Assembly: GCA_964370855.1 (NCBI GenBank) | Contig: CAYJMF010000076.1 | Coordinates: 1 to 23,019 of the forward strand | Direction of reading: 5' to 3' | DNA from: JAKLKS01 sp964370855 | GTDB lineage: Bacteria; Planctomycetota; JAJSAM01; JAKLKS01 | Length of the DNA: 23,019 bases | Shown here: piece by piece, positions 1-7,151 of the stretch | Position numbering within the stretch: the stretch's first letter is position 1 | Layout of the letters: the number at the start of each line of letters is the position of its first letter | The notes under the pieces: model-generated | What the model was told of the DNA's origin: nothing | The model's input: the letters and a program-made list of their open reading frames with translations, nothing else | The model's database searches: none | Position numbers and translations under genes: made by a program

Positions 1-264
1 TCTGTGGTCAACGGCCCTTCTCGATTCCGGGGCGGGTTCGAGGCCCTCGGGGGGGTGTGGGGGCCCCGGGGGTGAACGGGGCCGGCCCGGAGGATAGGAG
101 GCGAACGAGAGATTCTCGGAATCCCGCGACAGATTCGCGGATCTCGAGCGTTCTCCCCCTGGTGGGACGCATCGGGCGTGCCGCCAAGGAGGCGGCGAAT
201 GGGCAGAGGTGGCTTCCGAGGGGGTCAGGGTGTGCGGGCGCCGGCGGGGGCGAGGGAGGGGACG
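1..264. other. no gene recognised
   Basis: GC-rich stretch with several overlapping open frames on both strands but no recognisable protein, RNA or repeat. The open frames look like the random long frames expected at this base composition. The end of a gene lying upstream of the window cannot be excluded. Confidence 0.4.
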
Positions 265-786
265 ATGGGGAGTACCGCGATGCCGGCCCGGGTGCCTGTC
301 CGGGCCATCGACCTGGTCCCGGCGGCGAAGAGGGCGTGGGGCGAGAGGTTCCCGGGGCTCGAAGCGCAGATCGCGTTCCTCGATGCCGAACCGCGCCATG
401 CCCCCACCTTCGAGGCAGAGGCGAGAACCGCCGCGTTGAGAGCCCGGACGTTCATCCGGGAGTTCAGGAGCCTCACGGGGCTGGCGTGGGTCGCGTTCCG
501 GCCCATCCCGCCCCGCCTCGCCAGCCCGTGCGGGCCATCGGGACAGGAACTGAACTTTGCTCTTGCGCTGGTGGGGTGCCAGCGCCGATCCTCTACGGGC
601 CGGGCCGTGGTGGCAGGACACCTCGGTCCCCCCGATGCGGGGGGGACTCTGCCATCGCGGCCCGTTTCGTTTGCATCGGAGGTACGGCATGCGCGGTGCG
701 GAGAGAGAGAGAGAGAGCGAGAGAGAGGGACGATTCCCGTAGGGGGCCAGCCGGCCAGGCACCTTGGCGGGAGGACCGGGGCCTGA
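265..786 (+). CDS. hypothetical protein, possibly a decayed gene
   Basis: I do not recognise this protein. The start ATG at 265 follows a purine-rich GGGAGGGG stretch that can serve as ribosome-binding site. The first ~85 codons (MGSTAMPARVPVRAIDLV onward, rich in Ala, Arg and Glu, with a plausible helical segment around FPGLEAQIAFLDAE) prefer G/C at the third position as real genes here do. The last third degenerates: it reads through a GA microsatellite as an Arg-Glu run and ends without any conserved feature. It may be a gene whose 3' end was replaced, or a chance frame. It lies upstream of the sigma-54 activator with a gap of about 70 bases. Confidence 0.3.
   Translation: MGSTAMPARVPVRAIDLVPAAKRAWGERFPGLEAQIAFLDAEPRHAPTFEAEARTAALRARTFIREFRSLTGLAWVAFRPIPPRLASPCGPSGQELNFALALVGCQRRSSTGRAVVAGHLGPPDAGGTLPSRPVSFASEVRHARCGERERERERGTIPVGGQPARHLGGRTGA
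701..728 (+). repeat. GA dinucleotide microsatellite
   Basis: Seventeen bases of uninterrupted GA repeat (701-717), one interruption, then another GA run to 728. It is the only simple dinucleotide repeat noticed in the window. It lies about 130 bases upstream of the sigma-54 activator start, inside the weak open frame that begins at 265. Confidence 0.85.
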
Positions 787-859
787 TGAACCCCGGGAAG
801 GAGGGATGCACGGGGATGCACGCGAGGGGAATGGGTGACTGGAAAGGCGAGGTGCGCAG

Positions 860-1897
860 GTGAACCGAGAGACGGAGCCGCTGGTAGCTGAGTCCGTCGC
901 ATTCCGCGCGATTCTCGAACAGGCGAGGGCAATCGCCGCGTCCCCGCATCCCGTACTCCTCCTCGGAGAGACCGGCGTCGGCAAGGAGCGCGTCGCCCGC
1001 GTCATCCACGGCCAGGGGCCCCGTCGCGACCGGCCCTTCGTCGCCGTCAACTGCGGGGGGATCTCCGAGGCGCTCCTCCTCACGGAGATGTTCGGCCACG
1101 TCCGAGGCGCCTTCACGGGGGCGGACTCGGACCACCTGGGGCACCTCCGCGCCGCCGCCGGGGGCACGCTGCTCTTGGACGAGGTCGGCGACCTTCCCCC
1201 CGCCGCCCAGGTGGCCCTCCTGCGGGCCCTCGACGGTCAGGAAGTCCACCCTGTGGGAGGCACCCTGGCCTACCACCTCGACGCCAGGGTGATCGCGGCG
1301 ACGGAGTGCGACCTGAAGTCCCTCGTCGATGCCCGTGCCTTCAGGCCCGCTCTCTTTCACCGTCTTGCAAGCCATGTCCTCCATGTTCCCCCGTTACGGG
1401 AGAGGCGGGAGGACATCTTCCCCCTCGCCGAGGCCGTCCTTGACTCCATGCGGAGGCGGGGGGAGGCTGATGGAGAGTTCCTCGGCCCCCAGGCCCGTTC
1501 GGCCCTGTTGGCACACCCCTGGCCTGGGAATGTGCGGGAGTTGCGCAACGTCGTGACGTCGGCGGTCTACGAACATGGGAAACAGGACCTCAGCGGTATT
1601 GCGTGCCTCCTCGCAGGAGGGGTGGCTAACGCGACCCGGGCAGTGTCCCCGGCCCAGCGGACCGCCCTGAGGCGGGAGCCGACGGACATCGAGACGGAGG
1701 TGTTGGTGGCCCTCCGTCAACGGGGACGTTGCTCCATAGCCGTTCTCGCGCGGTCCATCGGCCGCAACGCGGAGATCGTCCGGCTCGCCCTGCCACCGCT
1801 CGTGGCTGCGGGCATCGTTCTGAAGGGTGGCAGGGGGCGCGGCTCTTGGATCAGCGCCAATCCCGAGTCCGAGACAATGGCCATTCTTGGCGATTGA
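860..1897 (+). CDS. stand-alone sigma-54 AAA+ transcriptional activator (enhancer-binding protein)
   Basis: An ATPase that would remodel sigma-54 RNA polymerase closed complexes at -24/-12 promoters. The 345 residues show Walker A GETGVGKE (36-43), an intact GAFTGA loop (83-88) that contacts sigma-54, Walker B GGTLLLDEVG (101-110), an arginine-finger region FRPALFHRL (161-169) and sensor II WPGNVREL (221-228). The usual sensor I Asn of the AATN motif is Glu here (AATE, 146-149). The AAA+ domain starts within about 10 residues of the N-terminus, so there is no receiver, GAF or PAS domain, an architecture like PspF. The C-terminus (about 276-330) does not look like the usual Fis-type helix-turn-helix; it resembles a winged helix, with a final GGRGRGSWI wing-like segment. 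The start is GTG at 860 with a GGCGAGG-like ribosome site. Palindromes at its 3' end and a sigma-54 promoter 127 bases downstream make the next operon its likely target. Confidence 0.93.
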   Translation: MNRETEPLVAESVAFRAILEQARAIAASPHPVLLLGETGVGKERVARVIHGQGPRRDRPFVAVNCGGISEALLLTEMFGHVRGAFTGADSDHLGHLRAAAGGTLLLDEVGDLPPAAQVALLRALDGQEVHPVGGTLAYHLDARVIAATECDLKSLVDARAFRPALFHRLASHVLHVPPLRERREDIFPLAEAVLDSMRRRGEADGEFLGPQARSALLAHPWPGNVRELRNVVTSAVYEHGKQDLSGIACLLAGGVANATRAVSPAQRTALRREPTDIETEVLVALRQRGRCSIAVLARSIGRNAEIVRLALPPLVAAGIVLKGGRGRGSWISANPESETMAILGD

Positions 1898-1916
1898 ATG
1901 CCAATGAATGGCCATT
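1876..1916 (+). promoter_or_regulatory. candidate enhancer (upstream activating sites) for the sigma-54 activator
   Basis: The perfect 10-bp palindrome AATGGCCATT occurs twice, at 1876-1885 and 1907-1916, 31 bp apart (about three helical turns, so on the same DNA face). Between them lies a further inverted repeat, TTGGC (1887-1891) and GCCAA (1900-1904). The array overlaps the last codons and stop of the activator gene and is centred about 130 bp upstream of the -24 element at 2024, a usual distance for enhancer sites bound by sigma-54 activators. That the activator binds here is inference. Confidence 0.6.
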
Positions 1917-2023
1917 CCGTCTGCCAGCCAGATCGGACGCTCGACTCGAGGGCACAAGTGCAAGTCGTACGAAGGAAACTACATACAACGATCTAAGCGA
2001 CTTGTTGAGATCGCTTACTATGG

Positions 2024-2039
2024 AGGCACGGTCCTTGCT
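2024..2039 (+). promoter_or_regulatory. sigma-54 (-24/-12) promoter
   Basis: AGGCACG (2024-2030), four bases, then TTGCT (2035-2039). This matches the consensus TGGCACG-N4-TTGCW at all but the first base, and the essential GG and GC dinucleotides are exactly 10 bp apart. Transcription would start near 2050, leaving a leader of about 170 bases before the ATG at 2221. A sigma-54 activator gene lies immediately upstream on the same strand. Confidence 0.8.
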
Positions 2040-2220
2040 CATGCACACAACGACGAGGTCGTGCCCGTCAGGGGCCGTGGGGCCCCGGGGGTTGTGGGAG
2101 TTACCCTCGACGGCCTACGAGTGCCGGGGAGAGTAAAAGGGCAGGAACCTCGCGGCGCTGTGAAGCGGTACACACCCGAGGGGTTCCGCAGAGGAAGCCA
2201 TGGCTTCCAAGGAGGCACCA

Positions 2221-2662
2221 ATGCGTCGTTGGCTACTCGGTGCTGGCGCAATGTTGCTGTACACGATGGGATTCTTCGCTCCGCCCGTCTTCGCTTCATG
2301 CACCTGTAGCAGCACCCCGTCAGTCGTCAGCACTGGGGCTACCCAGAGCGGGTGCTCAGTGAACTTCACCTTCACCGCCTCTACCTCGGAGGGGCCTCAG
2401 TGCCTCTCCTTGGGGGGAACCTACGAGTACAGTGGCGCCATGGGAACGAATCCGCAGAACAGCCCTCAGGGGGGGGTTCTCGACCGGGGTGTGGAACCAG
2501 ATCGATGAGAACGGAAACAACGTGACCGGGTACTTCGACGTCTCCCTCGCCGGAACTGAGCCCGGTCAGACCATCACCTGCTCCATGTCGGCGAGCAACT
2601 GCGCGGGGACGGGCTCGGCGAGCCGGCAGAAGACCCTCACCAACCCACCCTGCGGCGAATAG
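2221..2662 (+). CDS. small secreted Cys-rich protein, frame interrupted at a G8 tract
   Basis: First gene after the sigma-54 promoter. The ATG at 2221 follows AAGGAGG (2209-2215), favouring it over an in-frame ATG at 2200. An export signal (MRRWLLGAGAMLLYTMGFFA) leads to VFASC, which could be a signal peptidase I site or a weak lipobox. The frame then runs into eight G residues (2469-2476) and, as given, would end at 2508. Removing one G joins it to a second open frame ending at the TAG at 2660-2662, giving about 146 residues. The joined protein has seven Cys (about 27, 29, 45, 61, 120, 127, 144) spread over both halves and ends NPPCGE, so the two halves look like one protein. The extra G is either a sequencing or assembly error, a real mutation, or a phase-variable tract. 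I do not recognise the family. The signal peptide and Cys content fit a disulfide-bonded exported protein, and a MauE/DoxX gene lies downstream. Confidence 0.7.
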
Positions 2663-2698
2663 CCGCCCACCGATCACACCTGACTATACCCGACCCAA

Positions 2699-2733
2699 GG
2701 GGCGCGTGACTACAGGAGGTAGTCATGCGCCCC
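2699..2733 (+). terminator. strong intra-operon stem-loop (partial terminator or mRNA-processing hairpin)
   Basis: A 15-bp stem (arms 2699-2713 and 2719-2733, with a single G-U pair) closes a 5-base loop AGGAG. It is followed by CCTCTCTGCCTT, which is pyrimidine-rich but not a strong T-run. It lies between the small secreted protein and the next gene. Placement and strength suggest partial termination or 3'-end protection, so that the first gene is made in excess over the downstream membrane genes. That role is inference. Confidence 0.6.
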
Positions 2734-2758
2734 CTCTCTGCCTTGATCAAGAGGGACC

Positions 2759-3577
2759 ATGGCGATAGGTAGCAAGGAAATCAGCCAGTCCAGGAAAACG
2801 TCGCCGTTTCAGTATCTCTCCCACTGGAGCACTGGGGCGACTGTCTGGGCTGGAGCCGCTGTCTGTGCCCTCTCGTTGTCATACATCGCCAAACGGGACC
2901 AGGGCGCGAGATTGTTACAGTCAAGCCTAGAACTTCCATCGGTCCCGCGCGGTAAGGCTCCAACGGACGGTACGGAGACCATTCACCTAGAACTGTACTG
3001 TCCCTTGACATCACCGTTTCCTTCTGTTATTGATGTTCTAGTCTACGAAGCTAGGTCCATGGTCGAGGCAACCCAAATGTCGACGGGAACACCAGTTCTG
3101 GCCTCGGGCCCAGTCGCAATCAGTCCGACCACAATGCCGTTGAGATTGGGCCCAACACACACCCCCGTATCCGTCCGGGTCGCAGCGCTCAGCGCGCCCA
3201 GCTCTCACTACGCCGTAAGAGTGTCCGCGCCCGGTTTCGCCCCCGTCCTTGTCTGGCCAGTAAACCCAAAATCCCAGGCCGCGATCCGATTGCGGCGGGG
3301 AGGGTCTATCGAAGGAGTGCTCACAGTCCGAGACCAGAACGAGGATGCCGAACTGCCCTCGATCATGATCTCAGGCGAGTCGAACAGTGGGTTTCGACTC
3401 ATGCTGAAGACAGTGAGGAGTTCGCACTTCTCGTGTCAGAATGTAGCGCCTGGGGTCTACCGCCTTGCAACTAGTGACACAGGTTTCGACTTAATCAGCC
3501 CTGATGAGATTACGGTGGTCGATGAGCGTGCGACACAAGTTGAAATTGTGCTTGGAGCGCGCAAGGCAACAGAATGA
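2759..3577 (+). CDS. membrane-anchored carboxypeptidase-regulatory-like domain protein
   Basis: The 272-residue product has a cytoplasmic N-terminus of about 25 residues, one predicted membrane segment (about 26-44, TVWAGAAVCALSLSYIAKR) and an extracytoplasmic part rich in beta strands. Segments such as HYAVRVSAPGFAPVLVWPV and IRLRRGGSIEGVLTVRDQ are typical of CarboxypepD_reg/prealbumin-like folds used as binding or structural modules, and no catalytic motif is visible. The ATG follows AGAGGGACC. It is the second gene of the sigma-54 operon, and its stop overlaps the next start (ATGA at 3574-3577), implying translational coupling. Third codon positions carry more A and T than in the flanking genes, consistent with transfer. 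Assignment is at domain-style level only. Confidence 0.8.
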   Translation: MAIGSKEISQSRKTSPFQYLSHWSTGATVWAGAAVCALSLSYIAKRDQGARLLQSSLELPSVPRGKAPTDGTETIHLELYCPLTSPFPSVIDVLVYEARSMVEATQMSTGTPVLASGPVAISPTTMPLRLGPTHTPVSVRVAALSAPSSHYAVRVSAPGFAPVLVWPVNPKSQAAIRLRRGGSIEGVLTVRDQNEDAELPSIMISGESNSGFRLMLKTVRSSHFSCQNVAPGVYRLATSDTGFDLISPDEITVVDERATQVEIVLGARKATE

Positions 3578-4053
3578 CCAGACCGACCAACAGCCTACTG
3601 CCCTACTTCCGCGGCCATTCTGCACGGCTTCTTCTCGGCGGGGTTCTTGTGTTCTATGCTCTATCAAAGGCTGTCGGACCAGCGAGCAATTCGTGCCAGA
3701 CTCTAGGCGAGTCATTCGGGTTCTCCGGGTTGGTCAGCGCACACCTGCTGTCCGGTATCACATGGCTCGAACTACTTGTCGGCACCGGCCTTCTGTTTCT
3801 TCAATGGATGGAACTTAACATCAGAATTGCAATTACCCTCATGTCGTGCTTCGTGGGCTTGGTACTGGCCCTATACTTCGCGGGCCATGTTACAGCTAGA
3901 TGCGGGTGCTTCGGAGACCTTTTAGTGGGCCCCCAGGACACCAGGCTCATCCTCGTTCGAAACCTCATTCTCCTCGGGGCAGGCATCTGCGTTTCAAGGG
4001 ACATTTCCTACCTCTCTCCTCGTTCAAGAGTACACCTTGGAGATTGTGAATGA
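3574..4053 (+). CDS. MauE/DoxX-like redox-associated membrane protein
   Basis: The 159-residue integral membrane protein has four hydrophobic segments (about 16-35, 60-78, 84-106, 125-141). The motif RCGCFG (109-114) after the third helix gives a CxC pair (Cys110, Cys112), as in MauE/DoxX-family proteins linked to thiol-disulfide exchange across the membrane. Additional Cys occur at 41, 92, 139 and 158. It overlaps the previous gene by ATGA and the next gene by ATGA (4050-4053), so three genes form one tight unit. The first gene of the operon encodes an exported Cys-rich protein, so electron transfer for its disulfide formation is a reasonable but untested role. Confidence 0.8.
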   Translation: MTRPTNSLLPYFRGHSARLLLGGVLVFYALSKAVGPASNSCQTLGESFGFSGLVSAHLLSGITWLELLVGTGLLFLQWMELNIRIAITLMSCFVGLVLALYFAGHVTARCGCFGDLLVGPQDTRLILVRNLILLGAGICVSRDISYLSPRSRVHLGDCE

Positions 4054-5921
4054 CAAAGCGCCGAGGCATGGTGAGCATTGCAATCGGTCTTGCGTTGTCT
4101 GGATTGCTCGTGGGGCTCCTTCTTTGGGGCGGGGCAGCGGAGCATCCCATTGTTAGCCCAGATGAAAGGTCCGCAAGAGGCGTCCCGGAAGTTGCACCTG
4201 TGTCCGCTGAACAAGGCCAGCCACAGGAGGCGGACGTCACATTCACGGGGCAGGAGGGGCACCTAAGCGGAAGGGTTTTGACATCCGATGGGGTACGACC
4301 GGTGAGAGGAGCCCTGGTTGCATTACTCCCGCTGAATGCAGGTAGAATGCCTGCCTTTGCAGCGACTAACGATCTTGGGGACTTTGTGGTGCGAGCCAGA
4401 GATGGGGACCGGTATCGCATGTTCGCGTGGGACGACACCGAAGGCTGTTACGACGAGACCATTAGCATTCCAACGGCCAGCGACGGAAATCCAGTTTCCC
4501 TCGAAATTCGTTTGCTTGGTGCCAGTAGGCAGCCAGTCGTTACGACTCGAGCGAACACAGATCCACTGCCCAGAGCTTCTGTGATCGTCACGGTAGCAGA
4601 TCCTGCTATCCAAGCGATCGTCGGCTGGAGCGCGAGGGGTGTTTCCGACGAGCGTGGATTGTGCACAGTAACGGTACCCAACGAAGTTGCCCTGCACTTT
4701 GTGGCGCTTCATGACCAAGCTAGCCAGGGTCCCAGCATGACCGTTCCACGTGCACCTGGCCCGACTGTGCCCGTTCTTCTACCATTCGGCTCCAAGAGCC
4801 TAGCACCTTCGACCGTCGCACAGGGACTTGTCGTAGATGTCCACGGCGAACCGGTCCCCGATTTGACCGTGTCACTCCGTCCGGTGGATCCGTCTGGCGG
4901 GCCCGCAGTTGTGATGGGAGCCAAGACGAATGTCGCCGGAGAGTTCGCGAACCCCGAAGCACTTGGTGGACAGTGGGAGACGTTTGTATTGGCCCGGAAG
5001 GTCGGGGATCTCACTAGCCTCAATAGAGCAATCTCCAACGCAGACGGGACTTCAGAGATTAGAGTCACTAAGTCCGGTGCGGTTCGCCTGGCCTGTAACT
5101 GGGCAGACGGGACGCCACGACCGGATTTCACTACCGAGGTCGGGGTGACCGTTCTCAACGCCTCTGTTGAAGGAGTCAGTATCGAGGAGAATCGGTGGCT
5201 TGGGTTTTCTTTCGGAGGAGAGATTGGGAGAAGCGTACAAGGCCTTCTTCCCCCCGGAAACTATTCTCTACTGATTCATGGTGCAGACTTCATATCTAAG
5301 CAGTATTCGGACGTCACGATTCGCTCGGGTGAAACAACGGATTTAGGCAGCGTGACGGTCATGCCAGGTGCGCGCCTATCGGGGACGGTGGAGTGGCCAG
5401 ATGGAGGCCATGAAGGTCGGCTCCAGATGGTGTTCGTTCCGTTGCCTCGGCAAGGAGCGGCGATGCAGGAACCTCAGGTTCCTGTCAGGTTGAAACGGGA
5501 CGGGACTTTCGACAGCGGTCCTCGCGTCCCCGAAGGCGACGGGTGGTTAGGAGCGTTTGATAAGTTGGGGTTGCGTGGGTTTATTTGGGTTGCCGGACTG
5601 CGCGGCACCGAGGATCGTAACGTGAACGGGTTAGCTATCGAGGGGACTGGGCGACTCATACTTAAATCTCAAGGAACACCCGGCGCCACCCAGGATGCCA
5701 TCCTGCGCAGGGAAGACGGAGGGCCTGTCCAATGGGACAGTGGCGATGGAGGATGGAGCATGGGACGTTTGCTTGTCCAGGCCACGATGAACCGAGTCGC
5801 CGATGGGGTATTCGTGAAGGGCGATCTCCTATCAGGGCGATACATTGTCACCATCGGAGGCGACAAGGTGGCTGCGGATGTGCGGGCAGGTGAAACGACA
5901 ATGGCCTCAACTAAGAAGTGA
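4050..5921 (+). CDS. large membrane-anchored CarboxypepD-repeat protein
   Basis: The 623-residue protein has an N-terminal membrane anchor or uncleaved signal (about 8-28, SIAIGLALSGLLVGLLLWGG) and then a long beta-rich extracytoplasmic region. At least three carboxypeptidase-regulatory-like modules can be seen: near 70-130 (HLSGRVLTSDGVRPVRGALV then TNDLGDFVVRA), near 255-310 (GLVVDVHGEPVPDLTVSLRP then TNVAGEF), and near 430-500 (ARLSGTVEWPDGGHEGRLQM then KRDGTFDSG). A GYS-type turn, LLPPGNYSLLIHGADF, precedes the third. No enzyme motif is visible. It is the last gene of the sigma-54 operon, overlapping the MauE-like gene by four bases and ending in TGA. Base use is less GC-rich than flanking DNA. 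It is probably a surface or periplasmic scaffold. Confidence 0.82.
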   Translation: MTKRRGMVSIAIGLALSGLLVGLLLWGGAAEHPIVSPDERSARGVPEVAPVSAEQGQPQEADVTFTGQEGHLSGRVLTSDGVRPVRGALVALLPLNAGRMPAFAATNDLGDFVVRARDGDRYRMFAWDDTEGCYDETISIPTASDGNPVSLEIRLLGASRQPVVTTRANTDPLPRASVIVTVADPAIQAIVGWSARGVSDERGLCTVTVPNEVALHFVALHDQASQGPSMTVPRAPGPTVPVLLPFGSKSLAPSTVAQGLVVDVHGEPVPDLTVSLRPVDPSGGPAVVMGAKTNVAGEFANPEALGGQWETFVLARKVGDLTSLNRAISNADGTSEIRVTKSGAVRLACNWADGTPRPDFTTEVGVTVLNASVEGVSIEENRWLGFSFGGEIGRSVQGLLPPGNYSLLIHGADFISKQYSDVTIRSGETTDLGSVTVMPGARLSGTVEWPDGGHEGRLQMVFVPLPRQGAAMQEPQVPVRLKRDGTFDSGPRVPEGDGWLGAFDKLGLRGFIWVAGLRGTEDRNVNGLAIEGTGRLILKSQGTPGATQDAILRREDGGPVQWDSGDGGWSMGRLLVQATMNRVADGVFVKGDLLSGRYIVTIGGDKVAADVRAGETTMASTKK

Positions 5922-6180
5922 CCGCCTGTCTGCAGTTCTTCGTCGGTGCACAGTACGCGCCCGGGTGCGTCGTGGAAGGAGTCGATAACCAGCAGGTGCA
6001 AATCCTGTCCGGGGAGTTGGTGGTACGCCCCGGTAGCCACGGGAGCGGGAGTTCCGGGCAACCGGCCGGCCCGAAGCCTCCCGGACAACAGCCCGGCTGG
6101 GGCCGGGACTGGGCACCCCCGGGTCGCAACGTGGTGGGCCCAGCCCGGAAGGATCCACCTATCATCCACCTAGCGCCTGC
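5922..6180. other. intergenic region, no gene recognised
   Basis: GC-rich gap between the end of the sigma-54 operon and the first tRNA-derived repeat. A small hairpin CCCGGC-TGGG-GCCGGG (6092-6107) has no T-run after it. A minus-strand open frame crosses 5922-6169 and continues antisense into the 623-residue gene; its intergenic part (GQDLHLLVIDSFHDAPGRVL) is protein-like but I cannot assign it, so it is left as a possible relic. Confidence 0.4.
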
Positions 6181-6300
6181 CTACGCCTGCGACATATGCG
6201 ACATATGCGCCGGGCCGTGAGCGTAAGTCCTTGCAGGACAACACCCTGATCTTGCTTCGGGAGCAAGAGGCCGGAGGTTCAAATCCTCTCGCCCCGACCA
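6181..6300 (+). repeat. tRNA-Pro(CGG) 3'-half attachment-like repeat, copy 1
   Basis: The tRNA part is 6256-6300: anticodon loop TTCGGGA with anticodon CGG, 3' anticodon stem GCAAG, variable loop AGGCC, T stem GGAGG / CCTCT around TTCAAAT, acceptor strand CGCCCCG, discriminator A and encoded CCA. In this copy the bases before the loop are CTTGC (6251-6255), so the anticodon stem is complete, but no D arm and no matching 5' acceptor strand CGGGGCG sits in the ~40 bases upstream where they belong. The upstream flank has a 9-nt-period repeat (TGCGACATA twice, from about 6188) and an inverted repeat GTCCT/AGGAC within 6227-6239. I read it as an integration site for an element that targets tRNA-Pro. 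Confidence 0.8.
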
Positions 6301-6659
6301 GACGCATCCATCGGCGCACCAGGTGGATGCGACGGCCCCCCCCGCTCCGGCGGCCCTCTCCGCAGGTCTCCGGAACCCGGTACGTACCGGGTTTCGGCAC
6401 TTCCGAGGGTCGCGGCCGCTCCGAGGCTGTCCCGCCCGCGTCATAGTCTTCCGGGCGGTACATGGATGCGCAGGCCCCCGAGGTGATTCGCGTCGTACGC
6501 GCCGCCGCCTGAGGCATGGCGAACAGAGGCCAATGAAACCTCAGATCGAATGCCGGAGCGCGTGGTCGTGCTCCGATTCGCGCGAGACTTCTTAGTCGAG
6601 CATTCTGCCAAGGATCGTCGCATTCGCGGCGACGGAGGTACGTCGTCAGGGAGGGCGTC
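6301..6659. other. intergenic region with a 20-bp palindrome, no gene recognised
   Basis: No gene or RNA is recognised in these 359 bases. The main feature is a perfect 20-bp palindrome at 6374-6393. The right end holds the ribosome-binding region (CAGGGAGG) of the gene starting at 6660. Confidence 0.5.
6374..6393. repeat. perfect 20-bp palindrome
   Basis: AACCCGGTACGTACCGGGTT reads identically on both strands. With no loop and no T-run it is more like a protein-binding site, or a site used by a recombinase or methylase, than a terminator. It lies 74 bases after copy 1 of the tRNA-derived repeat and 266 bases before the next start codon. Confidence 0.75.
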
Positions 6660-7151
6660 ATGCAAGGGCCATGGATCGGTCTCTTCGTCGTGATCGCTGG
6701 CGTTGCCGTCATCCTTTGGCGCCGCGCTGGCTCTACGCCGTCGATGGCAATGTGGTCGGACATCAGCGAGACCATCCCGCGGCTCCAGAGGGCCGCCGCC
6801 AGCAACGTCCATCATGCGGGCGAGGACACGGTGGCATCCGCTGCGATGGCGAAGCAGACCGCCGTGCTGCGCGAGACGATTCGCTTCATCTACACGATCG
6901 CGCGCGACGGTGACCACGTGAACCACGTCATCTCGTCGCAACTCGTGGCACGTAAGCCGGAGAAGTACCAGGTGGAGTCCATGCTGGTGGCGATGCTCGC
7001 GCTGACGCGGCAACTCAAGGCGGCTGGCATCGAAGGCGATCAGGGGAGGTTCGAAGTCGACCGATCGGAAGCGGGCACGCACTTCATGGGGCTGCTACTC
7101 ACCGCCGAAGAGCACGAGAGGTTCATGTCTGCCGGTTCCGCGCGGGCCTGA
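6660..7151 (+). CDS. small membrane-anchored hypothetical protein
   Basis: The 163-residue protein has one N-terminal membrane segment (about 4-21, PWIGLFVVIAGVAVILW, then RR, suggesting the bulk stays on the cytoplasmic side or the segment acts as an uncleaved anchor). A largely helical region follows, including SDISETIPRLQRAAASN and VESMLVAMLALTRQLKAAG. The ATG at 6660 is preceded by CAGGGAGGGCGTC, a good ribosome site. I do not recognise the family. It is the first gene after repeat copy 1, and its 3' end overlaps the 3' end of the opposite-strand toxin remnant (7095-7622). Confidence 0.65.
   Translation: MQGPWIGLFVVIAGVAVILWRRAGSTPSMAMWSDISETIPRLQRAAASNVHHAGEDTVASAAMAKQTAVLRETIRFIYTIARDGDHVNHVISSQLVARKPEKYQVESMLVAMLALTRQLKAAGIEGDQGRFEVDRSEAGTHFMGLLLTAEEHERFMSAGSARA

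Noticed and set aside
57..863. 268-codon plus-strand frame at the window start
   Set aside because: Gly/Arg/Pro low complexity with no ribosome site and no domain; it overlaps a better frame starting at 265.
2041..2199. Riboswitch in the leader of the sigma-54 operon
   Set aside because: The ~170-base leader is G-rich with possible local pairing, but no known riboswitch core was recognised.
6251..6300. Complete tRNA gene at copy 1 of the repeat
   Set aside because: The anticodon stem-loop, T arm and acceptor 3' strand with CCA are present, but there is no D arm and no CGGGGCG 5' acceptor strand in the expected place. It is only a 3' half.
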